Assembly (NCBI GenBank): GCA_045538555.1
Contig: JAZSRP010000016.1
Span: 1 to 64,000 of the forward strand
Direction: 5' to 3'
DNA: 64,000 nucleotides
Source: Coliplasma sp045538555
GTDB lineage: Bacteria; Bacillota; Clostridia; Oscillospirales; CAG-382
Within the stretch, counting starts at the first letter, position 1; every line of letters starts with the position of its first letter. The translations under genes and the position numbers were made by a program. Shown in pieces: positions 43,331-50,881 of this stretch. The notes under the pieces were generated by a model. It was not told where the DNA came from. It did no database searches and was given only the letters and a program-made list of their open reading frames with translations.

Positions 43331-43727
43331 AAAAAGGACTCCGTCGAGGCGCACTCCGTAAGGAAGTGCGCCTCAGTTATATTCGCCTGACGGCGAGTGA
43401 TATTGCTTTGCAGTGATATTAGCTGACGCTAGTTGTATTGCCCTTCGGGCAGTTTTAAGGGCGAATATAATATAACTGAAACCGTAAGGTTTCAATAACA
43501 CTTTTGCCAAACGGCAAAAATATCACTGCAAACGATAGTTTGCAATACAACTTAACCAACCGAAAAAGAATCTGCTGCTTTTCGGCAAGTATTTACCTTT
43601 CTCAAAGTATATAACCCACTATGACACTTTGCACAAGGATTGTGAAAGTGTCTTTTGTTTTGTTAAGATAAAAAACCGAGAGAGACAACTTCTTTACGAA
43701 GTGTCTCTCTCAGGAGTCCTTTTTTTG
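43331..43727. repeat. Hairpin-ladder element B
   Basis: Termini GGACTCC (43336-43342) and GGAGTCC (43713-43719) are complementary and lie inside A- and T-runs. Left linkers: 43375-43383 AGTTATATT, 43396-43404 and 43412-43420 AGTGATATT, 43431-43439 AGTTGTATT. Right linkers: 43469-43477 AATATAACT, 43494-43502 AATAACACT, 43519-43527 AATATCACT, 43544-43552 AATACAACT. In nested order one pair is perfect, one has a G-T wobble and two have one mismatch. It is homologous to element A in inverted orientation, including the hairpin 43623-43652. It lies between convergent oadA and kdgK. Confidence 0.88.
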
Positions 43728-43742
43728 TGTGCTGTGTTACAA

Positions 43743-44765
43743 TTATCTCTGTACTCTGCCGGAGCCGTTTCCGTTTGCCAGTGATTCCACCTCGGAAACG
43801 GTAACCATGTTGTAGTCGCCCTCTATACTGTGCTTCAATGCTGATGCGGCAACGGCAAATTCAACAGCGTGCTGAGGATCATTTTTGCCAAGCATAGAAT
43901 ATATAAGTCCTGCGCTAAAGCTGTCTCCTCCGCCCACTCTGTCGACGATATGAAGATCGTATTTTTTTGAAAAGAATGCAGTGCTGTCGGTATAGAGCAT
44001 GGCGCTCCAACCGTTATCGTTGGCTGAAAAACTCTCTCGCAAAGTAATGGCAACTGCAGAGAATCCAAACATTTCCGACATTTGCTTGGCAACGCTGGTG
44101 TATCCGTCTCGGTTCAGCTTTCCCGTTTGAATGTCGGTGTCAGATGCTTCAATGCCAAACACATCCTTTGTGTCTTCTTCGTTGGCGATACAAATATCCA
44201 CGTATTGGCACAGCTCGGTCATAACCTTCCGTGCTTTTTCACGACACCAGAGCTTTTTGCGGTAATTGAGATCGCAAGAAACGGTTATTCCCATTTGTTT
44301 TGCTCTTTTGCAGGCGTCAAGAGTGATTTGCGCAGCTTGTTGGGAAAGGGCAGGGGTGATGCCTGAAAAATGAAACCAATCCGCACCCTCAAAAATCGTG
44401 TTCCAATCAAAATCACCGTTGTCTGCCGATGAGATCGCAGAGCCGGCTCGATCGTATATTACCTTGCTTGATCGCTGAGACGCGCCTTTTTCGCAATAAT
44501 AGATGCCGATGCGATCGCCGCCGCGAATGATTTCTGAAGTATCGACCCCGAGCTTTCTAAGAGAATTGACTGCCATCTGGCCGATCTCGTGGCAGGGAAG
44601 CTTTGTGACAAAAACAGCGTGTTGCCCAAAATTTGCCAAGCTTACCGCTACGTTTGCCTCTGCTCCGCCAAATGTGACCCAAAACTTCTCCGATTGCAAA
44701 AAACGGTTGTATCCCTCCGGTGCCAACCTGAGCATTATCTCACCAAAAGTGACGATTTTTTTCAT
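43743..44765 (-). CDS. kdgK: 2-dehydro-3-deoxygluconokinase
   Basis: The 340-residue PfkB-family sugar kinase phosphorylates KDG to KDPG. GEIMLRL opens the protein, GGAEANVAVSLA binds substrate, and the PfkB signature with the catalytic Asp is in DRVGGGDSFSAGLIY. GGAGGTT precedes the ATG. It overlaps eda by 4 bases (ATGA) and is the last gene of uxuA-eda-kdgK, which supports KDG as substrate over other sugars. Confidence 0.9.
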   Translation of the reverse strand: MKKIVTFGEIMLRLAPEGYNRFLQSEKFWVTFGGAEANVAVSLANFGQHAVFVTKLPCHEIGQMAVNSLRKLGVDTSEIIRGGDRIGIYYCEKGASQRSSKVIYDRAGSAISSADNGDFDWNTIFEGADWFHFSGITPALSQQAAQITLDACKRAKQMGITVSCDLNYRKKLWCREKARKVMTELCQYVDICIANEEDTKDVFGIEASDTDIQTGKLNRDGYTSVAKQMSEMFGFSAVAITLRESFSANDNGWSAMLYTDSTAFFSKKYDLHIVDRVGGGDSFSAGLIYSMLGKNDPQHAVEFAVAASALKHSIEGDYNMVTVSEVESLANGNGSGRVQR

Positions 44766-45343
44766 TTGATAACCTCCATCAGACGTCTGATGTTTTCGGA
44801 AATATTTCCTTTCATGACAAAGGAACCGCCAACGGCTTGAACTTTGTCAAAATCCAGAAAATCACGTATATTTTCCATGTCTACTCCGCCTGTGGGAATA
44901 AACTTAATTTGAGGAAAAGGAGCCGAGAGCGCTTTGATGGCTTTTAGACCGCCGTATACCCCTGCGGGAAAAAATTTCACAATGCGGATACCTAGCGACA
45001 ACGCCTTCATGATCTCTGTGGGGGTGACACATCCGGGGAAATACGAAATTTTGTGATTTTTGCAAATCTCTGCGGTTTGTTCGCAAAGCCCCGGCGAAAC
45101 AATAAAAGAAGCACCTGCATCAATAGCATTTTTACATTGTTCCGGATTGATGACAGTTCCTGCACCGATGCACATGTGAGGGAGATTGTTCTTTGCCAAC
45201 CTGATGGCGTCCATGGCACAGTCGGAGCGCAGCGTGATCTCGGCACAAGGGAGGCCGCCATCGCACAGTGCAGATAGGATAGGGACGGTGTTCTCGATCC
45301 TGTCGATAACAACAACGGGGATAAATTTGAATTTGTGTATCAT
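44762..45343 (-). CDS. eda: KDPG/KHG aldolase
   Basis: The 193-residue class I aldolase splits KDPG into pyruvate and glyceraldehyde-3-phosphate. The catalytic Glu is in CAEITLRS and the Schiff-base Lys in IVKFFPAG, with GAGTV and PTGGVD phosphate loops. GGAGGAA upstream lies inside uxuA; the two genes overlap by 4 bases. Central gene of the hexuronate operon. Confidence 0.93.
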   Translation of the reverse strand: MIHKFKFIPVVVIDRIENTVPILSALCDGGLPCAEITLRSDCAMDAIRLAKNNLPHMCIGAGTVINPEQCKNAIDAGASFIVSPGLCEQTAEICKNHKISYFPGCVTPTEIMKALSLGIRIVKFFPAGVYGGLKAIKALSAPFPQIKFIPTGGVDMENIRDFLDFDKVQAVGGSFVMKGNISENIRRLMEVIK

Positions 45344-46386
45344 ATGTATTCCTCCGATGCCAGCTTTTCCGATGCTTCAAAAAGACCCTGCAGATAGCAA
45401 GCGCCCATTGCCCTGTCATAGAGACCGTAGCCCGGCTTTGCATCCTCGCCCCAGACATTTCTACCGTGATCGGGCCGAACATAACCGCAAAAACCGTTTT
45501 TGCACAGTGCATTTACAACACCAAAAATGTCGATGCTTCCGCATTGTGTAAGATGCCCGTTTTCAAAAAAATCGGTTTCGTTTACAAACGTCAGCTGACG
45601 GAGATGTGCAAAATGAATTCTTTTTGCGTATTTTTCTGCAATTCTGACAACGTTGTTTTGCTTTCCTGCACCCAGTGATCCGGTGCATAGCGTCAAGCCA
45701 TTGTGCGGATCGTCAATTGCCTCAAAAATCCGTTTGATATCATCCTCGCTGCTTACGATACGCGGTATTCCGAAAATATCGTGGGGGGGATCATCGGGAT
45801 GTATGGCAAGGTTGATGTCGTATTTGTTGCACACGGGCATTAGTGCTTGGAGAAAATAAACGAGGTTGTCAAACAACTGCTGACGGCTCACGGTTTTGTA
45901 GGCGTCAAGGAGTGAGCGAAGTTCGTCGGGGCGGTAGCTTTCGTCCCAACCGGGCAACCGAATATTTTTTGGGTCGAGCAGTTCAAATTCTGCCTGACTG
46001 TACGAAAGCGAATAGGCACCGTTGGCGTGCTCAAAACGAAGATTTGTGCGCAACCAGTCAAATACGGGCATAAAATTATAGCATACACATTTTACTCCCG
46101 ATTCCGCACAGTGCCTGAGATTGGTTTTGTATACCTCAATGTACTTGTCGCGTGTAGAAAGTCCCAGCTTGATGTCCTCGTGCACGGGAATGCTTTCGAT
46201 AACCTCCATCTCAAGACCGGCGCGGATACACATATCTTTTTGTTTTTTCAATGCTTCGATGGGCCATATCTCACCCACCGGAACGTCATAAATTGCAGTA
46301 ACCACACCCGAAATACATTGTATTTGGCTTATGTAAGAAAGGGGAATGCAGTCACTTTCGCCATACCAACGAAAAGTCATTTTCAT
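45340..46386 (-). CDS. uxuA: Mannonate dehydratase
   Basis: The 348-residue TIM-barrel enzyme dehydrates D-mannonate to KDG. Family segments are MTFRWYG at the start, CYNFMPVFDW, LAIHPDDPP with a metal His, LCTGSLGA, HLRQ and YVRPDHGR near the end. I use the ATG at 46386 with GGAGGT seven bases away; an ATG two codons later is also possible. First gene of uxuA-eda-kdgK. Confidence 0.93.
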   Translation of the reverse strand: MKMTFRWYGESDCIPLSYISQIQCISGVVTAIYDVPVGEIWPIEALKKQKDMCIRAGLEMEVIESIPVHEDIKLGLSTRDKYIEVYKTNLRHCAESGVKCVCYNFMPVFDWLRTNLRFEHANGAYSLSYSQAEFELLDPKNIRLPGWDESYRPDELRSLLDAYKTVSRQQLFDNLVYFLQALMPVCNKYDINLAIHPDDPPHDIFGIPRIVSSEDDIKRIFEAIDDPHNGLTLCTGSLGAGKQNNVVRIAEKYAKRIHFAHLRQLTFVNETDFFENGHLTQCGSIDIFGVVNALCKNGFCGYVRPDHGRNVWGEDAKPGYGLYDRAMGACYLQGLFEASEKLASEEYI

Positions 46387-46705
46387 GAAGAGTACCTCCA
46401 AAAAAAACAATCTTTTTTCTATTTTACCATACATTTTTTTCGAATGGAATATTTTTTACAAAAAAATAATCAATGGTTTGCAGCTACATCAAAGATTTGA
46501 AGCCGAAGCAAAGAAAACGAAGTGAAAGTTTCAAAATATAAATAAATATGAGGAGATTGTGCGCCACCGAAGTAAAATGCAACAAAAACACTTGACATTC
46601 TGACTTTAGTTTGATATAATACCGTCATGTTTATCAAGATGTGTAGGTTTGTTGTTGCATGATGCACATTTTGGCGGATTTGGAAATTCTGTCGGGAGTA
46701 TCTGT
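46387..46705. other. Intergenic region between uxuA and a membrane protein gene
   Basis: This 319-bp gap is AT-rich. It holds the uxuA ribosome site on the left and a strong plus-strand promoter at 46592-46620. A minus-strand reading frame across 46470-46727 has no ribosome site or family pattern I trust. I see no RNA gene. Confidence 0.6.
46592..46620 (+). promoter_or_regulatory. Promoter of the 46706 membrane protein gene
   Basis: TTGACA and TATAAT, both consensus, with a 17-bp spacer. Confidence 0.8.
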
Positions 46706-47266
46706 ATGGTTTCACGCAAGTATACAAAAGACTATCGTGTTGACTATGAGCAGGGAAAGCGCGGCAGGATCAAGACAAAAACGTATTATGTGGGTGATTA
46801 TTACACCTTTGTGTCTACTCGGGATCAGGTAAAAAGAACAAAGCGGATTTATCTCATTTGTGTCATTGCTTGCATTGTATCTTTTGCTTCCTTTGCAATA
46901 CAAAGTACCGCAAGCCACACCATGTACGTTGCCATTCCGCAAGCACTGGCGGTTTTTCCCTTGTTCTATCTTGTTATGGGTGTTTACAATCTTTTTGTAT
47001 TGGAACCGCCCTTTACCCGAGAGCAGAGCGACAAGATATCCAACCGCATCATCTCCAGCTCGTTTGCCACACTTTTGTTTGCAACTGTTGCACTTTGCGG
47101 AGACGTGGTTTGCTGGGCACTCAATGCTTCTGAGATGATCATTGGCGGAGATGTTGCCAACACGGCATTTTTGTTGCTTCTTTGCACCGCATCGGGGATT
47201 TGTGTTGCATTGCGCAACAGAATTGCGACTCACATCGATTATTCGATCCCCAATCCCAACCGTTGA
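46706..47266 (+). CDS. Hypothetical four-helix membrane protein
   Basis: I do not recognise this 186-residue protein. A basic N-terminal tail of about 45 residues (rich in Lys/Arg/Tyr) precedes four membrane segments, at about 48-65, 72-94, 113-135 and 147-165. GGGAG precedes the ATG at 46706 and a consensus promoter lies upstream. The oppA promoter begins at its end, so it is probably a separate unit. No function is claimed. Confidence 0.75.
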   Translation: MVSRKYTKDYRVDYEQGKRGRIKTKTYYVGDYYTFVSTRDQVKRTKRIYLICVIACIVSFASFAIQSTASHTMYVAIPQALAVFPLFYLVMGVYNLFVLEPPFTREQSDKISNRIISSSFATLLFATVALCGDVVCWALNASEMIIGGDVANTAFLLLLCTASGICVALRNRIATHIDYSIPNPNR

Positions 47267-47291
47267 TTATTTTGCGTCAAACGCTTAATAA
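47263..47291 (+). promoter_or_regulatory. Possible promoter of oppA
   Basis: TTGATT and TAATAA with a 17-bp spacer, 25 bp before the oppA ATG. Weak -10 match. Confidence 0.4.
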
Positions 47292-47316
47292 TAAAATTTT
47301 AGGAGGATTTATACCT

Positions 47317-49749
47317 ATGAAGACAGCACTCAAAGTTCTGGCGCTGTTCCTCGCAGTAGTTATGATGGTACCCTTCTTCGCAGCTTGTAACAAGGGCGAA
47401 GGCGATACCTCTTCCGTTACTGACGTTTCCGGAACAACATCCCAGGATGCAACGGATCTTGATGCAGTAAGCAACAAGACCGCTCCCACACCCACCATTC
47501 CCGAGTATGCCGGCGGCGATACACTCGCAGTTGGTTACGACCTCTTCTCACAGAAGTTCAGCCCCTTCTTTGCTACCACTCAATACGATCAGGATGCAGC
47601 AAGCATCACTCAGGTTGGCCTTCTTACCTCTGACCGTGAGGGCAACATCATTCTCAATGGTATCGAGGGTGAGACCATCGCATACAACGGCACCGATTAC
47701 AAATACACCGGTATCGCTGATTGCGAGATCGTTGAGAACGAGGATGGATCTCTCGTTTACAACTTCACTCTCCGCGAGGATATCTTCTTCAGCGATGGCG
47801 TAAACCTTACCGCTGACGACGTTATCTTCTCCATGTACGTTCTCTGCGACCCCTCATATGATGGATCCAGCACTCTGTACGCTGTTCCCATCAAGGGTGT
47901 TGAAGAGTACCGTTCCGGTATGGAGCTCCTTTCAAACCTCATCGTAGCTGACTATGCTGCCGGCACCACCGACAACAAAGACTTCTACACCGAGGATCAG
48001 TACAACACCTACACCGCAGCTCTTGAGGCCGCAATGAAAGCGTTTGCTCAGGAGATCGTTGATTACTGCGTTGTAAACTTCTCTTCCTACCTCCCCTCAG
48101 TTGGCAACAACAATGTTGCTCTCGGTATGTTTGCTTGGGGATTTGGTTCTCCCAACGATGACGGCACATTCACCGATGCTCTCGGCACCACCTATGATAT
48201 GACCGAGACATTCCCCACCATCGAGGATTACGTAAAGAACCTTCTTGAGTCCTACGAGTACGACCTCGCTGAGATGAGCAAGACTGAGTCCGCTGGTACT
48301 TCTTTGTTTGATCTGATCGAAGCAGAGATTGGCGATACCTACAGCACTTACGTTGCAGGTGTTGTTACCGGTGAGTCCGCAGACTATATCTCCGGTATCG
48401 AGAAGACCGGTATGTACTCCCTCAAGGTTACTGTTACCGAGTTCTCCGCAAACACTATTTACCAGCTCGGCCTCTCCGTAAGCCCTCTCCACTACTACGG
48501 CAGCAGAGATGCTTACAAATACACCGAGAACAAGTTTGGTTTCACCAAGGGTGACCTTTCTACCATAAAATCCAAGACCACCAAGCCCCTGGGCGCTGGT
48601 CCTTACAAATTTGTTGAGTATTCTGACGGCCGTATCGTATACGAGCGCAACGAGTACTACTTCAAGGGATGCCCCAAGATCAAAAATCTGATCTTCCGTG
48701 AGACATCCGATGCAAACAAAGTTTCCGGCGTTCTCAGCGGCAGCTTTGATATCACCGATCCCAGCTTCAGCGAGACTGCTGTAACCGCTGTTAAGGGGGC
48801 AAACTCCAACGGCGAGCTTATCGGCGACGTTATCACCACCAACACTGTTGACAACCTTGGCTACGGCTATATCGGCATCTGCGCAGACACCATGCTCGTT
48901 GGTGACGACAAAGCTTCTGAAGAGTCCAAGAACCTCAGAAAAGCATTTGCAACTCTGTTCTCCATCTACCGTGAGTCTGTTATCAACTCCTACTACGGCG
49001 ACAGAGCTTCCGTTATCCAGTACCCCATCTCCAACACATCTTGGGCAGCACCCAAGCCCGCAGATGAGGGCTACAAGCTTGCATACTCCACCGATGTTGA
49101 TGGCAATGCTATCTACACCGAAGGCATGACCGAGGAAGAGCAGTATGCAGCAGCACTTGAGGCAGCTGTTGGCTTCTTCAAGGCAGCAGGCTTCACCTAT
49201 GACGAGGCAGCAGGCAAGTTCACCGCTGCTCCCGAGGGTGCAAGACTCAACTATGAGTTCATTATCCCCGCTGACGGTATCGGCGATCACCCCGCATACA
49301 ACGTTGTTACCAATGCATCCGCTGCACTTGCAACTGTTGGTATCACTCTTGAGATCAACGACCCTAAAGACTCCAACATCCTCTGGGATGCTCTTGATGC
49401 AGGCACCTGCGATATGTGGGCAGCAGCTTGGGGCGCAACCGTAGATCCTGACATGTATCAGGTATACCACAGCGACAACAAGACCGGATCCAACCACTAC
49501 CGCATCGCTGATGCTGAGCTTGATGAGCTCATCATGGCTGCAAGATCCAGTGCTGACCAGGCATTCCGCAAGGCAACCTACAAAGAGTGCCTTGAGCTGA
49601 TCATGGACTGGGGTGTTGAGGTTCCCACATACCAGAGACAGAACGCTATCATCATGGCTTCTGCAAAGATCAACATCGATACCGTTACACCCGACATCAC
49701 CACTTTCTGGGGTTGGATGAACGACATCGAGCTTCTCGAGATGAAATAA
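47317..49749 (+). CDS. Peptide ABC transporter substrate-binding lipoprotein (OppA-like)
   Basis: The 810-residue family 5 solute-binding protein has a lipoprotein signal (FFAAC, Cys23). Family segments include VYNFTLREDIFFSDGVNLTADDVIFS near 145 and a late DMWAAAWGATVDPDMYQVYHS. It captures oligopeptides or similar ligands outside the cell. It is some 200 residues longer than typical OppA; the additions lie in the first lobe, including a stretch about 210-330. AGGAGG precedes the ATG at 47317. First gene of an opp operon. A strong hairpin without a clear T-run separates it from oppB. Confidence 0.9.
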   Translation: MKTALKVLALFLAVVMMVPFFAACNKGEGDTSSVTDVSGTTSQDATDLDAVSNKTAPTPTIPEYAGGDTLAVGYDLFSQKFSPFFATTQYDQDAASITQVGLLTSDREGNIILNGIEGETIAYNGTDYKYTGIADCEIVENEDGSLVYNFTLREDIFFSDGVNLTADDVIFSMYVLCDPSYDGSSTLYAVPIKGVEEYRSGMELLSNLIVADYAAGTTDNKDFYTEDQYNTYTAALEAAMKAFAQEIVDYCVVNFSSYLPSVGNNNVALGMFAWGFGSPNDDGTFTDALGTTYDMTETFPTIEDYVKNLLESYEYDLAEMSKTESAGTSLFDLIEAEIGDTYSTYVAGVVTGESADYISGIEKTGMYSLKVTVTEFSANTIYQLGLSVSPLHYYGSRDAYKYTENKFGFTKGDLSTIKSKTTKPLGAGPYKFVEYSDGRIVYERNEYYFKGCPKIKNLIFRETSDANKVSGVLSGSFDITDPSFSETAVTAVKGANSNGELIGDVITTNTVDNLGYGYIGICADTMLVGDDKASEESKNLRKAFATLFSIYRESVINSYYGDRASVIQYPISNTSWAAPKPADEGYKLAYSTDVDGNAIYTEGMTEEEQYAAALEAAVGFFKAAGFTYDEAAGKFTAAPEGARLNYEFIIPADGIGDHPAYNVVTNASAALATVGITLEINDPKDSNILWDALDAGTCDMWAAAWGATVDPDMYQVYHSDNKTGSNHYRIADAELDELIMAARSSADQAFRKATYKECLELIMDWGVEVPTYQRQNAIIMASAKINIDTVTPDITTFWGWMNDIELLEMK

Positions 49750-49794
49750 TCCGAGAAAAACGGAATAGTACTTGATTTAGTACAAAAGTTTTGG

Positions 49795-49825
49795 GTAAGA
49801 GTCTGCGGATTCCGCAGACTCTTAC
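49795..49825 (+). other. Intercistronic hairpin between oppA and oppB
   Basis: GTAAGAGTCTGCGG and its complement form a stem of about 14 bp with a tiny loop. No T-run follows, so it is more likely to protect the 3' end of oppA mRNA or to attenuate partly than to stop transcription. Confidence 0.7.
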
Positions 49826-49879
49826 TTGAATGCTGGCACTTTTTAATAACCGCTCATTGATTAAGGACGGTGGAATCCT

Positions 49880-50869
49880 ATGTTGAAGTTTATTACAAAG
49901 CGTTTGATGTATTGCACGGTCATACTTTTGCTTGTAATGTTTATCATCTACGTTCTGATGGTATCGTTGCCCTCAGGATACGTTGACAGAACAGCAAGAG
50001 AGCTTTCAAACCGTGCCGGTGCAACAAAAAGTTATGAACAGCTCAAAGCAGAATTGAATGAACAGTTGGGAATGGACAAGCCGGTTGTTACGGGCTACAT
50101 TTCTTGGCTGTCAAAGAGTCTGAAAGGCGATTTTGGCTACAGCTGGGAATGGACTGTTGACGTTGTTGAAAAATTCAATGACGTTATTTGGTACAGTTTT
50201 TTCCTTTCTGTTGTTGCGTTTGTTTTCCAAACGATAATTGCAATTCCTCTTGGAATTGTTGCTGCAAAGAAGCAATACAGTATCACTGACTATACTGTCA
50301 CGGTTGTTGCGTTGGTAGGTATATCTATGCCGACGTTCTTTGTAGCATCATTGCTAAAAATGATTTTTGCTGTCAAACTCAGATGGTTTGAGGTTGGCGG
50401 TATGAAGGGCAACAACTATGAGAGTTTGTCTGCATTTGGCCAGGTCATGGACGTTATCGCCCATTATGTTCTGCCCGCATTGACTTTGATTATTATAGGC
50501 ATCGGCAGCCTTATGCGTTATACTCGTACAAACACACTTGAGGTTCTCAATGCCGATTATATCAGAACCGCAAGAGCAAAAGGACTTTCTGAAAAGAAGG
50601 TCATTGGTTACCATGCATTCCGCAATACCCTGATTCCCATTGTTACAATTCTCGGCGGCTCGCTTCCGGGACTCTTTTCCGGCGCTCTTATCACCGAGAC
50701 TTTGTTTGACCTCCGCGGAATCGGATATTGTTCTTACCACTCCATGACAAAGGGTGATATTCCCTTTACCATGTTTTACCTTGCGTTCTCCGCAATCCTT
50801 ACTTTGCTGGGAACACTCATTTCCGACATTCTCTATGCGGCGGTCGATCCCCGCGTCAGAGTTGAGTAA
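49880..50869 (+). CDS. Peptide ABC transporter permease (OppB-like)
   Basis: The 329-residue inner-membrane permease has six membrane segments. Its N-terminus and the cytoplasmic EAA loop (ADYIRTARAKGLSEKKVIGYHAFRNTLIP) are typical of OppB/DppB. It pairs with OppC to form the channel. It starts 130 bases after oppA and is 12 bases from oppC. Confidence 0.93.
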   Translation: MLKFITKRLMYCTVILLLVMFIIYVLMVSLPSGYVDRTARELSNRAGATKSYEQLKAELNEQLGMDKPVVTGYISWLSKSLKGDFGYSWEWTVDVVEKFNDVIWYSFFLSVVAFVFQTIIAIPLGIVAAKKQYSITDYTVTVVALVGISMPTFFVASLLKMIFAVKLRWFEVGGMKGNNYESLSAFGQVMDVIAHYVLPALTLIIIGIGSLMRYTRTNTLEVLNADYIRTARAKGLSEKKVIGYHAFRNTLIPIVTILGGSLPGLFSGALITETLFDLRGIGYCSYHSMTKGDIPFTMFYLAFSAILTLLGTLISDILYAAVDPRVRVE

Positions 50870-50881
50870 GGGGGTGCCAGA

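Noticed and set aside
46470..46727. 85-residue minus-strand frame between uxuA and the membrane protein gene
   Set aside because: It crosses the consensus promoter at 46592-46620 and the start of the next gene, and has no Shine-Dalgarno sequence.
48097..49497. 466-residue open frame on the minus strand across oppA
   Set aside because: Shadow of oppA, caused by its codon bias; composition is rich in Cys/Val/Gly as expected of an antisense frame.
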